DNA of 64,000 nt from Anniella stebbinsi (GCA_029215795.1 JARDYH010000001.1:308727154-308791153); one strand, 5' to 3'; counted from the first letter of the stretch, positions 16,661 through 30,294 are shown. Numbers and translations are program-made. Notes: generated by a model not told the origin, from the letters alone.

Positions 16661-16965
16661 ACCTCGTTCACACAACAAGACAACCCACCATAGGTGACCG
16701 CCCATGGTGGGTTGTCATTTCATCAGAACCCAGCGTGATTTCTGCAGAGTGATTTATTTTTCACAGCGACCTAGGAAATGAGAAGTTCTGCTGCAAAGGC
16801 ACCCGGGATACATGCTGGAGCTAGTGGGGGGACTAAGGGAGACTTGAAGGGGGAAACAAGCCACAGCAAGCCACCAAGCACCCGATTGTCTGTGGGGCTA
16901 GGGAGCAAGCAACTAACCCATGATGGCTGATTCTCAGGGTGGCTTAGCACGATGTGTAAACCCAC
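16661..16965. mobile_element. Probable MITE with internal palindrome
   Basis: Ends 'cgttcacacaacaagacaac' and (reverse) 'ggtttacacatcgtgctaag' resemble each other. A hairpin 'acaacccaccat…atggtgggttgt' lies near the left end. Confidence 0.45.
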
Positions 16966-17221
16966 TCAATAATATGCATGTCTGCCCACTCTTGCATATC
17001 TCATGAGCATATATCTGAATCTAATGCTAACCTGTTGGAACCATGATTATTCTAATTTTCATTTTGAAAGGAGCCAGTGAACATGCTAGAATGTGCCTTA
17101 AAGCAGATAAACTGCATCACAAACACTGTTTTAGGTCCCTCAGTTTTAATCCTATCTTATTGACATTGACAAAATGCTGCTTGATCCTGCGGTCAACCCT
17201 CTATTAGAGGGCTGGAGAACC

Positions 17222-18260
17222 TCAGATGGTCAAGCCTCGAAGTCAAGCCTCGAAGTTACAAGCATGTGCACTACCGTCTTTACATCTTCCAACTCCAGGA
17301 AGGGGCACAGCTGGCATATCAGCCAAAGCTGATAGTAGGCACTCCTGGCCGTCGCATCTATCTGAGCTGTCATTTGGAGCAACGGATCCAGGAGCACCTC
17401 CAAGATGCGAACACAGCCTTTCGGGGGAGTGTAACCCCATCCAGAACTGGTTGACACACCTCCAAACCCAGGTTGGGTCTTTGACAGTAAGCACCTCCGT
17501 CTTGTCTGGATTCAGCTTCAGTTTGTTTTTCCTCATCCAGCCCATTACCGCCTCCAAGCATTCATTCAGAGGAGACTCACTATCCTTAGCTGACGCTGTT
17601 GTCAAAGGCATAGAGAAATATATTTGGGTGTCATCAGCGTACTGATAGCACCTCGCCCCATGCCTCCGGATGATCTCTCTCAGCGGTTTCATGTAGATGT
17701 TAAACAGCATTGGAGATAGGATGGCGCCTTGTGGTATGCTATACAACAGCTCCTTCTTTGAGAAGTAACTATCCTCAAGCATCACCATCTGGAACCTGCC
17801 TGTGAGGTAGGACCAGAACCACTGAAGCACAGTGCCCCCGATTCCCAATCCCCTCACGCATTCCAGAAGGATACCATGGTCGATGGTATTGAAAGCCGCT
17901 GAGAGATCCAGAAGTACCAGCAGGAACACACTCCCCCTGTCAATACTCAGGCGTAGATCATCCACTAAGGTGACCATAGTGGTCTCAACTCCATATCCTG
18001 CCCTGTAGCCAGTTTGAAATGGGTCTAAAAAATCTGTATCATCCAAAACTGCTTGGAGTTGGACGGCAACTGCCCTCTCGATCACCTTACCCAGAAACGG
18101 AAGATTTGATACTGGACTGTAGTTATTAGTGTCCAGGGAGGGCTTTTTTAGAAGCAGCCAATTCCCCTTCCCCTGGTCCCATTCCCTTTCCCCCCTCCTG
18201 GCCATTGTTTTATGGTTTCCCAGCTTTTGCATTTTCCCCATTCTAAAAGGTTGAAACACC
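17222..18260 (-). mobile_element. L2/CR1-like LINE, reverse transcriptase fragment
   Basis: Minus-strand coding remains of a non-LTR retrotransposon reverse transcriptase: NLPFLGKVIERAVAVQLQ, FQTGYRAGYGVETTMVTLVD, LVLLDLSAAFNTIDHGILL, the SIPQGAILSPMLFNIYMKPL motif and the catalytic YQYADDTQIYF. One frame runs to about 17,440, then the homology passes to another frame (VRILEVLLDP…ARSAYYQLWLICQL), showing a frameshift. It is truncated at both ends, with no endonuclease domain visible. Lies in the PACSIN3 5'UTR intron. Confidence 0.85.
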
Positions 18261-18440
18261 TATCTTAAGGCTTAGTTTCTAGCAGTAAGAGCTTTAGGCT
18301 AAAATATATTGGTATTTTTGTGGTTTTGGCCCCTCCCCATTTGCCTTGCCCATCACTGGAGTGAAGCTCCTGAGAGCTTCTCTGAAATTGAATTTGGCCC
18401 TCTGATTGAAAGGGGTTACCCACCCCTTGCTCTATTTGGG
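18165..18440 (+). repeat. Interspersed repeat shared with 34735-35060
   Basis: Same order of landmarks as the copy at 34.7 kb: cctttcccccctcctgg, ccattctaaaaggttgaaa, gtaagagctttaggctaaaa, aatttggccct. Class not identified. Adjoins the LINE reverse transcriptase fragment. Confidence 0.5.
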
Positions 18441-20289
18441 TTATAAACACTTATGACCATATGGCTTAAAATGAATACCAGACATGCTAAGACACATATT
18501 TTCACTGTGTATCATTAACAGCACAAGCTAGTCCCTAGTTCAATGCCCAGCCATGAACTTAATGCTTAATCTTAGTAAGAGATTTCATCCTCTCTCATTC
18601 ATCTCTCCAACACCATTTATAATATGGGGATAATATTGATCAACGAAGAGCTTTGTTCCAAAGATTACTGAGATAATGTACGTAAAGAGCTTGACAGGAC
18701 AAATCCAAAGTGACTGAAAATTGAAAAGATCCTATCAACCTATAGGCTATGTACAGCAACTCAATCAACAAATTTAACCCCATGGGCTTATAGTCTGCTA
18801 GATGACATCTGAGAACAGAGGATCATATAGATTTCTAACCATTCCTAAATTCTCACTTTTTTGTGACCGCCATAAGAACTTTAACAAACCTCTTTCCAGC
18901 ACTGCTATTTTAGATCCCGTAGAACACAGATCTTGTCTTAACTTGTGATGTATGCAGAGAGTTGCCAACCTATTAGAGGAGATCCTTTGCATCATCATGG
19001 TGGGTTATAGAAGTAAAAGCTAATACTAAACATCATAAATATGAAGAAAAGCACCTTTAAGGCAATGATTTATCTTTAACCATGCAATACCTAGGCATTT
19101 TCTAATACATTTTGATGTCACTGAGCTAAATGATGCCAATACTAGTCTGATGCCATGACACCTCTGTATTGTCAGGCAGTATTGGTCCCATAATTGGCTA
19201 GAAACAATTGCATAGGAGGCAGATGGTGTGGTCAATACTAGGCTCAGCTCCCTCTTCTCCATAGACTGTAGATCAAGTGAGGGAAGAGTCAGCAGCACAG
19301 ATGACTAGATAATGGGGCAGCCAGCCAACATGTTCACTTTTCCCTTCTTCCTACCAGAAATAGTAAATACCCATATAATGTCAGTGTAAAGGTTAGAGTA
19401 TGGAGGCCAACTTCTATATTTTCAGGGCAATTCTATTCTCTAGATAGTGGGTTGGGCCCAGAAGATTATTTGGCCAATCAATCTGAACACTGATGTTCAG
19501 GCTCTGTAATATAGCTGGTGCTACCTAGTAGTAAGGTCACCAAAGGTATGGCACACACACAGAACTGTCTCTCTTTGGCTTTTATATGCAACAATGTGAA
19601 GTCTCACAATGTATGCAAGATCCAACCCTCCATGGGTTGGTTGAACAAATACATCACAAAGAGGAATAGCTAGGTTACCCCTAGAATTTTTCAGAAAGTT
19701 GGAAGTAGTACAATTAATGCCATGGGCATGTTCGCTTCAAGTCTAGAAATATACTATTGTTATGACAGGCAACACTGTCAAGTGTACTTTTCTTGAAAGC
19801 ACAAAATAGGTTTCCTGAGGGGATAATCATAGTGGACTTGCAAAGCAAGGCTAGCCACTTGCTTAATCTAGTTACTATATATTTAGCCTGGAATAGCTCA
19901 GAAACATTACCTTAGGAAGAGGGAAATTTTTCTAGCACCAATGTTAAATAAGATCAGAATGGGAATGCTTGTGGGAACATACAAGTTTTGGTCTTGGGCT
20001 GATTTAGTGCCAAAAGGCAAGAGTATTGTCCATCACTCTCAATTTCATAGTGAGGTTTTCTATATCCTGTATCTGTGTTGACTATGCCAACAAGAACCCA
20101 TGATTCTCCCAATTGGCTGTTCAGACTATTGCCATACTGACCAGGCTGCATTCAGGTGCCATGTGGTTTATAAGGGATTACGCGGTCAAATTCAGCCATG
20201 GTCATCCTCAGCATACACAAATACCATTGTGTATATGCACATGCCAAAATGTGTAACTCCAGCTTGTCTTGGTGACATGATTTTAAATG

Positions 20290-20510
20290 GCTTAAGGCCT
20301 GCCCAAGTACTAAGATCTGCAGGAGAGGCCCTTTGGAGGGCACCCCCCACTGTCTTCGCCTTTGGAATTCAACTTTTTAAAAATGTTTTAATGTTTTGAG
20401 TGTTCTTGTTTTTATTGTTGCAAGGTTTCATTGTTTAAAATGGTTGTACACTGCCTTGATAGCTTTTTAACAGATAGGGTGGTATATAAATCGTAAATAA
20501 ATAAATCAAA
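20290..20510 (+). mobile_element. LINE 3' tail
   Basis: The L2-type terminal sequence 'acactgccttgatagc … gggtggtatataaat' ends in an aaataaataaat tail. Confidence 0.55.
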
Positions 20511-21189
20511 CTGAGTTTTCAGGTATGAATTATTTGATCTCATACAGGAACAGCCATTAGCCAGAAAGTAACCTAACCAAAAGCTGTTTATTTTGGCAAT
20601 CTCTTTCATTACATGCAGATTAGACCTGTTTTTCTTCCCATTCACTGATGCTAAGAGTCATTGTTCCAAGTGGCCAATAGAACATTTTGTTTATTAAGAA
20701 TGGAGAGCTTAAGCTGGTCTTCTACAATAAGGAAGTCAGTATTACCTAGAAAGGATTGCAGTAAGGAAGAGAAAAAAACTGGCACAAGGATTGTGAAGCC
20801 ATTTTACAGAGCTAAAAGCACTGTAGATGTGTATTAATAAAAAAAAGTTCTGGGGAGAATTCCAGATGAGGACAGGAAAGAGGTGGATGCATCAGCCGAT
20901 GTAAGGCAGAAGGCAAGAGGAATGCTTCAGCAAAACAGTACTTTTTTCCTTGTGGAACATGACATGACTGTATTTGCTAAAACAGGATAGATTACTGCTT
21001 CACACTTTCCTATGAAAAGATCCATCAGTTTTCTGCCATGGATACACATAGCAAGCAGCTGATTACTAGGGCACAGAGTGCACAAAGCATGTGCGTTGTA
21101 TGATTTATCAATGGCAAAGAAGCATAAAGATTTGCAGCTTTTGTCTATAATATATACATGAACTTGGAAGGGGGGAAATCAAGTCCCAA

Positions 21190-21720
21190 GTAAAGAACAT
21201 TGCAGCTGGAATACCAGCCCCAGATAGTAAAAAGTAGTCCTAGCTTCCACAGCCACTTGTACTTCCATAGACAGCCCCAAATGCCAGAGGACTCCCAAAT
21301 TGCAAACTCGGTCTTTCAGAAAGAGTGGATCCCCATCTATGACTGGTTAAATATCTCTATCCTGATCTGCTGTCTTCCTACTCACAGCAACTCCATCTTA
21401 TTGGGATTAAGTTTCAACTGGTTGACTCTTATCTATCCCCAAGCAGCCTCTAGACCCCTGTTCAGGAGTTCAACAACCTCCCTAGGATCAAGCTGAAAAT
21501 ATCTAACTCAACAGGACCTGAAGTTCTGGATGCACCCATCTTTGATGAAACCATGGCATTCATGTCAGAATGAATATGAGCAATTTTACTGCAAAATGCA
21601 ATGCAAGCTGGTCTCAGAGGACCTTCCTTTAACTGATACTGTAGGCTAATACTCTTCACCACATGAAAAAGATTCATTTAGACAGCATTCCACAAGCACA
21701 AAGGTGGCATAGAAATAAGA
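21190..21720 (-). mobile_element. Degenerate L2/CR1-like LINE fragment
   Basis: Minus-strand sequence resembles the '…LKLNPNKTELL…' and following part of the LINE reverse transcriptase also seen at 17.3 kb (plus-strand landmarks: ccatcttattgggattaagtt, ttcaacaacctccctaggat). It has many frameshifts. Confidence 0.5.
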
Positions 21721-22619
21721 TTTATTTGTGACCATCACTACCACAAAAAAGCCCTATAATGCTTTCTTACCTGCATCTGGTCATCCTCATCCTGCCACTT
21801 GTGTTGACCTAACCATTTCATTGCCTAAAGCTCTCCATAAAACCAGGGAGCTGACACAGCTCCACTGTTAGGTTGAGGATGTTTCAGTCACCCTAGTCAT
21901 CTTCCTGGCAGAGACATGGGTTTTAGCAGGACCATGACTAAATTTGCTGAAAACTCCCTCAGAGACTTCAGGAAGCTTTCTGGATCTATCTGCCTCCAAA
22001 GGAGGACCATAACAATAGGCCTTCTATTCCTACTGCAAGTGGTCACAATTCCAGTCTGAATCAGGTAATAATCTGTCCTTGACAATGGAGTTATTACTGT
22101 CACCTCTACCCACAGATCATTATCCCCAAACCAGTACAGAAGTCACAGTCTAATATGTGACATGCTACAGGTAAATGTTGGGCCAGATATACTCTGAGGC
22201 AGGTCTCTAGGGCTCCCATACCCTCCCAATTATACCAAGGGCAGGAACTCTGACTTCCCTCTTTAACTAATAGAAAACGTGTCTCCTTAGTTCAGATATA
22301 TTTCTCCAGCTAATGAAGTTAGCATTTGCAGCAAAGGTAATTAAACCATTGTTTACCATTAGACTATTAGTAAACCATTAGAACTGGTGAATGGACCAAA
22401 AATGTTAATTCAATAGGGGAGAGATCTCTCGCTTAGAATAGTATATTCAATCCACCTGTGAGATTTACAAATGTGAGACCTCTACCTCAGTCCACTGGGG
22501 GTGAAGCTGAATGATAAAACCAGTGTTTGGGGTTCTTGCAGAGTTCCAGTCTTAGAGAACTTGGAAGACTGACCAAGAACTGAGCCTTCTAACCATTTAG
22601 TATGCAACATGTGTAATAA

Positions 22620-22832
22620 ATAATAGTTCAAGTTGAGGTTTTGATTGACATTGTGGCCAGGCTTAACAGTTAAAATGTTTTAAAGTGTTTTAATGATAGC
22701 TGTTTTATGGTTTTAAATTTTGTATATTGTCTTTTTAATGCTAATTTTTTTAAATTTTTGTAAACCGCCCAGAGAGCTTCGGCTATGAGGCGGTATATAA
22801 GTGTAATAAATAAATAAATAAATAATAATAAT
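22620..22832 (+). mobile_element. LINE 3' tail with AAAT/AAT repeat
   Basis: The terminal module 'taaaccgcccagagagcttcg … ggcggtatataag' and an aataaataaat tail. The same module ends the fragment at 35.1 kb, so both derive from one family. Confidence 0.65.
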
Positions 22833-25099
22833 ATGTTACTGTATACCTCCAGTAATAATTTAGGTTTGATCTTATTTCTTTTTAAGTATATTTGCTCCAT
22901 ATTCCTTTACTCCAGTTGTTTTCAGCAATTGTTTCTCTTGTTTACTATTAATTGACACATGTTGCAGAAGAGGCAAGGAACAGGAACAGGCTGGTTAACT
23001 TTGGGATGTCCCATATTTCACAGAGGTTGTATTCCTATTCTAGTTATCCTCATGCACTGAATTTGGAGAAGGCACTACTGTGGTTCTCCAGGAAGTAAAA
23101 GCTAGAGAGGTAGAGACCCAGAGGAGCCAGCTTGTACCTAGGAGCAGCTGAACCCACACCCAGGAGAAGAAGCTTATTTGTGTTGGTCCGAAGAGCATGC
23201 TACCAAGAAAGATCTATGCTGAAATTGCACCTGAACCAGGTACTCATGGCAGAGAGAGATGCATTTGTAGCATGCTTCATACTTTTCTGTTTCCTAAGTA
23301 GCAACTGTGATATGTTAAATAGTCCTTAAGTTTTTTCAATAGTCATTACTGTCAGACCTAAGGGCAAAACCAAGCTCCAGTGAGCCATAACGCATCTAGT
23401 TGTTGTGCAACACACAAGGAGAAATTCCATTTTGGCTCCACCCAGAGATCAGCTCACACCTAGAAACACAGAGTTCTGTCTAACAGTCATCATTTTACTC
23501 TGCATCAGAGCTGGAAATATTTTGCATAGTATTCAAGGAAAGGTCTAGTCAATGAGCAAATGCTTTTTAAAGCAAGATTTTAACTCTTTAATAAGATGGG
23601 AAACACTCTGAAAGGTTTGTACTGCTAACCATTACTAAAACATCATATACTTTGATGCAATCAGGCTCACAGCTGACTTTAGTATCTTTTAGTCTCTTTG
23701 GAAGACATTAGAAATTCAGATGGGCATATTTGAAGCTGCTTGTGGCTTTCTCCCTCCTCCTTTAGACCAACACTTCAAAGAAATAAATCTTGCTAAGTGC
23801 AACAAGTAAGGAAAATTTAGCTGGCACAGAAAGCTGTTAGACTGGTTCACAGTTTGTACAGCTTGCAAAGCTCCTCTGACATTTCTTTTAAGGAGCTTCT
23901 GACCTCTTCTGTGACCAAGAAAGGACAAACCACAGATGGCATTTTCTCTCCACCAAATCAGTATTAAGTTCCTTGTGCAAGGATATCAGCAGAGCATATT
24001 AGTCTCTTTCCTTCTTGGTCAGAATAATCTAAAAGCTAGATAACAAAATCACATGGGCTGAGAGAGCAACCCCTGGCAACTTCATGTCATTACCGCAAGA
24101 CTTCAACCAAATGCCACTCAGCCAGACATTTACAGAGATATACTTCTCAGCATCATAAGGGGTGCTTGTTTTCCACTTGATCTACCAGTGTAAGACTGCA
24201 GTAGATATTGCAGAGGTCTACATCCCATCTTCTAGTGCCAGCATCAAAGGCACAAGATTTGCTACCTTGAATTTATGCCTGTATAAGCTACAGTTCAAAG
24301 CTGTCTCACACTGTACCTTCTCACCTGCCTCCCCAACACTTTTGTACATCGTATCCAGATTTCTTCAGTAACTGCAGTGCCTCTTTCCATTCACATTAGC
24401 AACTCTGAAATCCCTGTGCTCTAAGCCTACTCCCATCATAGGAAAACAGAAGAAGGCCAAGGCACAGCTTCTAGAACCCTTCCAAAGCCTGTCATAATAT
24501 GAAACGCTACTGTGTTTTGAGCTCTTATTTGGGAACTTCACCATTTAGTCTGTTTGGTTGGGAACGGTGTTGTTATTTTAGCCTTCTGCTTGAGCAAATT
24601 TCATTCTGGTGGCTAAGATGAAATTAGTGCGAATTGATTCTGGATGTTTTATCCAGAATGTTAAACTACTACTAACATCAAGATGTAGCTCCTGGAAGGG
24701 CAGAGTAGAGCAGAGGAGGGGCACTGGTGTGGCTGAGGTGCTGCTGCCAAAGTCCACTGCAGGGCCTGCAGCTTCGAGTTTCAGTGTGGGAAGCAGCTCT
24801 CCCCAGAACCTTCACAAAGGAGCTCTGTCGCCACCTTATGTCTCCTCACCCACCCCACATTCAACACAAGCAGGGAAAGGGCTCCCCAGCAGAGGGGACC
24901 CCCAAAAAAGTTTTCGCCTGAGCACTTAGAGGAAACGAAGGGGCGCAAACATTAAAGGATCCAGGTTCAGAACGCTGTGCTGATTCATTCGTTCCGAATT
25001 TTTAAGATCTTAAAATGGTGTCTCTGTCTGTCCCGCAGAGTTCCTGAGTGGGTGTGGTTGTTTCAGCACAGGACAGCTGCTGCTGCTCCCTCTACCTGC

Positions 25100-26600
25100 C
25101 CACACAGCCCAGCGAAAGGAATGTCCACAGAGAGCAACGTGGGAGGCCAGGATCGCGGCTCCTTCAGTTAGGCTGAATGAAGGACTTGCTCCCACCTACG
25201 CGCGCAGCCTAAGGAAGGGGCAACGAATGCTCTTGATCGGGAGAAAGGGGGAGAGCGCGCGATCCCTCAGGTCTTCCCGTCCGTACCCCAGTCCTGAGAG
25301 AAAACAGAGACGCCGCAGTCCGTCTCAGCCCGACCCGAGAAGCTGTTACCTCTTGGAGGCTGCAGCTGCTGGCTCGAGGAGGACAATTGCGCTCTGTCTC
25401 CCCCACTCACGAAGCGAAGGCTCGAGCCCCTGCCCAGAAGCCGAGCAAAAAGCGAACTGGACGCCCTAGTACTTGTTGGGGAACAGGTCCAAGGAACAGG
25501 ACTCATGAAGCAACCTTCCACCCACCCGGCCGCCCCCGAAAGAGTAAATTCCCGCCCGCTCCGCTCACCCGCCCGTCCCGAGAAAGATTCGGCTCTTGGA
25601 GTCGCTACAAGAAGTCGAGCCCCACAGGGAAAAAAGGTTACTAGGAGACTTACCTCTCCAAAGGGCTGCTCTAGAGACTCTCGCTCAGCCGAGAGTCTCT
25701 GGGCTCGTCTAGAGCGCAACAGGCTGTCTCCAAGAGAAAGGCACCTTTTTTTCCCTTTTTTTTGGGGCGAGCCCACCCTGCCTGTATCAATCCGCCTGCC
25801 TCTCTCCTGCGCAACCGCTCGCTCCAGCTCTAGAGCCGGTTCTCTGTCGCCCCTCCCCCTATTTCAAGCTGCAGGACGTTCAGGGAAGGGGCCCCCGGCC
25901 CGCCTCCCTGGCGGTGGGCGGACTTAGGCAGACCCCCGGAGCCTTCCAAGAGGACGGCGCAGGAGGTCTCTAGGCAAATAAGGCCTGCTGGCGAGAAAAG
26001 AGCTCGAAGGCGTCCTCCACCCTACTGCCTCTGACAGAGAGAGGGAGGGAGCTCTTGATCTAATTAGCCTGCTGTCGCTCTGGGAATGAACTGAGGCCCT
26101 GCCCAGCAGCAGAAGCTGAGCTGGCCACCTGGGGATGGCCGGACGGGATATTAGTAAAACCACAGCCAGGGCTCAGCTCTCGAAGGCAAGTTTCGAAGGC
26201 AAGGCTCAGGCCATCATAAAAGTTGGAGTGCCTTTGCCCATGTGGAGAACGCATGACTCATCGTTGAATAACCACAAGCCAGCGGTGTCTAGGAATAGGC
26301 AGCAAGTCTTCTACCCCAGAAGTTGGCATGATTTTCAGACGCTCATAAGCCTCGGCACATCTCTCTCTCCCATTAAAAGAAAGAAATTAGCAGATGGCCA
26401 CAGCTATTTTTCTCGGGAGAGCAAACTCTTTCCCTTGCCGTTTTGTGCCAAGGCTGGAAGCGAGAAGCAACGAACGAGGGTGGGTGGCTACCTCTGCTTC
26501 GGAGTGCATGGTGTGGGTATTCTGTGACGGGGAGGAAGGAGACGGGCGTATTTGCGTAGCCTTTGGAGGCAATAGTCAACTCTTTCCCTGCCAAAGAAAG
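25100..26600. promoter_or_regulatory. CpG-rich region, likely PACSIN3 promoter
   Basis: Base composition changes sharply to GC- and CpG-rich sequence, unlike the AT-rich surroundings; CpG is densest from about 25200 to 26150. It is the only such block upstream (minus strand) of PACSIN3, and the PACSIN3 start-codon exon needs an upstream 5'UTR exon. Long open frames here on both strands are a by-product of GC content and match no family I know. Assignment to PACSIN3 is inference from position. Confidence 0.6.
25654..25800 (-). other. PACSIN3: Candidate PACSIN3 non-coding first exon
   Basis: On the minus strand a consensus donor GGAGAG|gtaagt ends an exon at 25654 inside the CpG-rich block. 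A second possible donor (CCAAGAG|gtaaca) ends at 25350, so alternative first exons are possible. Spliced to the acceptor at 2955 this would give a 5'UTR intron of about 22.7 kb. The start of the exon cannot be placed from sequence; the right boundary given is nominal. Confidence 0.4.
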
Positions 26601-27347
26601 GAAAAGCGGTGATTCAGGCAGGCGTTCTCTGACTCTTCTCAAGCAGCCTTGAGTGGCTGGCTGCGTATGGCATTGCTGCGAGGAAACTCGCTTGACAAGG
26701 CTGCTGGCACTAACCTCTTGGAATAGCCAAATCACCTTTTCTGCTGCTCCACCTCTCCATTGGGCACGAACACCAGCCAATCAGTTGGTTTGCAGGAGCA
26801 AAGGACTGAGATGTTTGGCTGAAGGGACGCCAGAGGTATTTCACCCACGTATTTTTCTCCACCCATCCCCTCAGAAGGATTTGGTGTGTCTCCACTTCCC
26901 TTACCAGGTTTAAAGAGCTGCTTAATTTGTGTAGCAAGAAACTCATGTGTTATTTTAGTCAGTCTGGTTTCTCCTCCTCCTAAAGAAAGGTTCTGTGTTA
27001 TTTTTAATGCAAAATCCTCCTCTCCCTCTTTTTACACCTTATCCAAGTGTTCAGTTCTTATTGCATATCTTATAACTGTGATTTTTGTTTTTGTTTATTT
27101 TTCAAGTGACATAATGCTACTTCTCACCAGGCCTCTGTTTTCAAAGTCCATGGTGCAGTTTTTAAAGATCACATGCAGCAGTCTTTAAAGATAGCTTCTT
27201 TGGTTTATGTTGCTCCATCGAATTCAGAAATAAACCCAGATGAACCCTAGCTCAAATAAATGCCATATTGAAGTATTTGTCCACACCAAAGATTTAGGCT
27301 TCAATCCTGTAACGTCACATATTTAAAAGTATAAATCTCAGCCTCTC

Positions 27348-27485
27348 TCATGGGTGGGGAACCAGTGGCCCTCAAATGTTGGCCTTCAGCTACAATCACC
27401 TCCAGCCTGCATATCTAGTGGGTAGGGATGATAGGAGTTGTAGTCCAATAGCTGGAGGTCCACAGGCTCTCCGTTCCTACTCTTG
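27348..27485. mobile_element. hAT-like MITE, same palindromic family
   Basis: Body 'ggggaaccagtggccctcaa … ataggagttgtagtccaata'. Target duplication not clear. Confidence 0.5.
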
Positions 27486-28290
27486 AAGGTAGATTATTAG
27501 GGCACCACATTACCTCTCCAAAAGTAATAGAAGTTATAAAATTTAACACATTATTCCCTAAAGAGGATTCTCCAAGGCCCAGATGTTCCATTTAGTTGCT
27601 CATGGTTACATAAATGGCGCCTCAGGTGTAAGATGATTCCAATGATCCCCAAACAAGCTTCCACTTGCCTTTTCTGAAGCATAAGCACTGTCACCTAAGC
27701 AGCTGCTAACAAACTCTTCCCAGACATCCACTTATAAAGCAGTTTTACTTCCTGGGAAATCCCAGTACCTCCCCTGAGCCTAGAGTTCTTTGTCATGTCA
27801 TAAGATGAATTACAAAAGGATTACTGCTTTTCTAAACACAGAACTCCTGAGTGTTTTATAGATTCACTTACGTTTCTTATTTTTCATGTATAACTACAGG
27901 GAACCATTGAATAAGTTTAAAGGAAGACGCTTGCTTATAAATAAGATGTTACAAGCAGAAACCTGTAACAAATTGTTGCATCCCAAGCCCCTGACACCAG
28001 TGCTCCTGTTTAAGAGGTTCACCAGGCAAGTGTTTTATCGCTACTGCCCACTTATGGATGTGCACACGTCCTTTAGATGAAGACGTCTCCCCTTCTTTCC
28101 CCTCTTTTTTCTGTCACAAACTAGACCCCATTTGGGTGACCATATGTCAGGAAAAACCAGGACATGTCAGGATTTTTGACAACAAATCCGGGAAGGGGGG
28201 AAATTATGGAATTTTTCCCATCCTCCCCGCATCCAAAGGGTAGCTCTACTTTATAGTCAATCGGAATTACCAAACATGCTTACAGCTCTG

Positions 28291-28748
28291 TCATTTTTAA
28301 AGATAGGGAGATAGAACTTGGCACTATGATAGCCCTTAGGTGGGGCTTTATCCATGCCCAATGTGAAGCAGATCCGTTCACCCATTGATTTTTAGGATTT
28401 TTAAAAAAAGTTTGAGGTTTTTAAATTATTATTTTTTTAAAAATGTCATTTTTAAATAAAAAGAGATGAGACTTGGCACTTTGATACCTCTTAAGTAGGG
28501 CTTTAGCCATGCCAAGTTTGAAGCAGATCTGTTCATCCATTGATTTTTAGGATTTTTTTAAAAAATTGAGGTTTTAAAATTAATTATTTAAAAAAACATC
28601 ATTTTTAAAGATAAGGCGATGAAACTTGGCATCATGATAGCACTTAAGTAGGGCTTTAGCCATGCCAAGTTTCAACCAGATCTGTTCATCTGTGGATCTT
28701 TAGCAATTTTTTAAAGTTTAAGGTTTTAAATTATTAAACAAAAAAACA
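28291..28748. repeat. Tandem repeat, three copies of a 154-bp unit
   Basis: The unit start 'tcatttttaaa(g/t)a' recurs at 28291, 28445 and 28599. Each unit carries 'acttggca…tgata', 'gggcttta(g/t)ccatgcc' and 'ttgatttttaggattttt' (last copy diverged). The exact 154-bp spacing twice indicates true tandem duplication. Confidence 0.8.
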
Positions 28749-29289
28749 CTGGAGCCATACCTTTCAAACTCAGGTTGTCAAACCTCCTCTTTGGGGTCTT
28801 GCACCTTGAGCAGTTTCAGCCCTTGGCATCAAGGGGATCTTGAGTTTTTAGCTAAGAAATGTTGGGCGAGCACAGCACTTTTCCTGCAGCAGATTTGGTG
28901 GGCAGTAGTGCACTTGGAGCTCAGCAGAGGTGAGGCATCCACAGATCAAAATATGGGACAGGAGAGGTCAGTCAAAGCAGTCACATATTTGTGCAGGAAG
29001 TAGACAGGAGTTCAAAGTCGGTGTGAAAAGTGGTGCCAACGCACAAGCCTTGAGAAGCTAATGTATATAAGTGAGAAGTGTGAATGGGCGAAAGTAGTGT
29101 CCGCTGCCCACAACACCCACTCTGATGTTAGAGTAGAGAAACTTGTGACAATACAAGTTTTTAAAAAATTGAACTTTAAAAATAAAAAAGCCAGCTAGCC
29201 AGCCGGCAGCAAGCCATGTTAAGTAGCAGCTTGCAGCGGAGTGGGGATACAATCAGAAAAAAAAATTCAGGGAAGGGGAGAATGGGAGG

Positions 29290-30294
29290 GGAACTACACG
29301 TAAGTTTTTTTACGTGAAAAAATGGTTACGAGCACTCATTGTGCCACATGTGACGTTTTATCATCGTGACTTTTTTCTTCATGTCGGTAAGAGATATCCC
29401 ATCGTATGTGCTGTTTCATTCGTCACAAGAAGGCGCGTGTGTTCTGCAGTTTCGTTAGTTCATGCTAATCTTTTGATTCATGGTATCCAATGAGCTTGCA
29501 GTGTTTGTTTAAAACTTTTTTTAAAAAAAGATGATTACGTATGTGCGTCAACCGCTTAGTTCAGGCTGGTTTGTAAGGAACCTGTTGTTCTTCCGCCACG
29601 AGTTATCTTTGCTGTTTCTGGCTAGGTAAGAAACTACTGCTCACAATTAGGGAGCTTAAACAACTTAATTATGAGGTTTGTAAATCTGCTTAAGTATATA
29701 TGATTTACCTAGCAGATTAGTTTTTTGTTGACGTTCCCTAACACTGAGAATTTTTTCCCACCTTCGCCTGTATATGGGTAGTAACAGCGGCATTTTTAAC
29801 CAGTCTCTGCCATCTCTTGCTACTGCTGTGGTGCGAAAGGCAAAAACAGGGAGACGAAGACCAGGACAAGTAGGGAGACTAGAATGTTACTTCTAATTAA
29901 TCGCTAGAGAAAATTGGTTATGCCGTCGTAGGGTCGGGTGTGTCCTTTCTGGTCCTGTGGAAGTGGGTCACTTTGTGGTACAATGTGCATATGTTGGGAG
30001 GGTAGTGGGTTTATGCTTCTGGGCAGCGATGTGATTGTGATTCACATTGTTTGTTTTAAGGCTCCCTGGTCTGCTTGTGTGTTGTATCCATTTATGAACG
30101 TGACTAATCTATCATGAATCTGGCCAACATCAAAAACAATGGATTAAACATCCATGATCAACTTCTAATTCCAATTATTATGCAGTCTTTACAGTTTACA
30201 GAAGGTATTATTTAGTAGTTTGTTTCCAATATGCATTACTTAAAAGTAATCCCATACGCTTGCAATGTATTACCATTCCGATTTTAATTTGCAG
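29290..30294 (+). other. Upstream part of the Myb/SANT-like locus, no recognised repeat
   Basis: This kilobase differs in texture from its surroundings, with more CpG (cgtcacaagaaggcgcg, ttccgccacgag). It contains an AG|gtaaga donor (exon end 29623) that could end a first exon of the Myb/SANT-like gene. A local palindrome cacgtaag/ttacgtg lies near 29297. Nothing in it codes for a protein I recognise. Confidence 0.3.

Noticed and set aside
17243..18259. A 338-codon frame as a host gene
   Set aside because: It contains reverse-transcriptase motifs (YADDTQIY, PQGAILSP) of a LINE and is frameshifted and truncated.
25227..26527. Several long open frames on both strands
   Set aside because: They overlap one another in the CpG-rich promoter region and have no domain pattern; GC content explains them.
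28291..28748. CRISPR array
   Set aside because: Only three long diverged units without spacers, in a vertebrate context; it is a tandem repeat.
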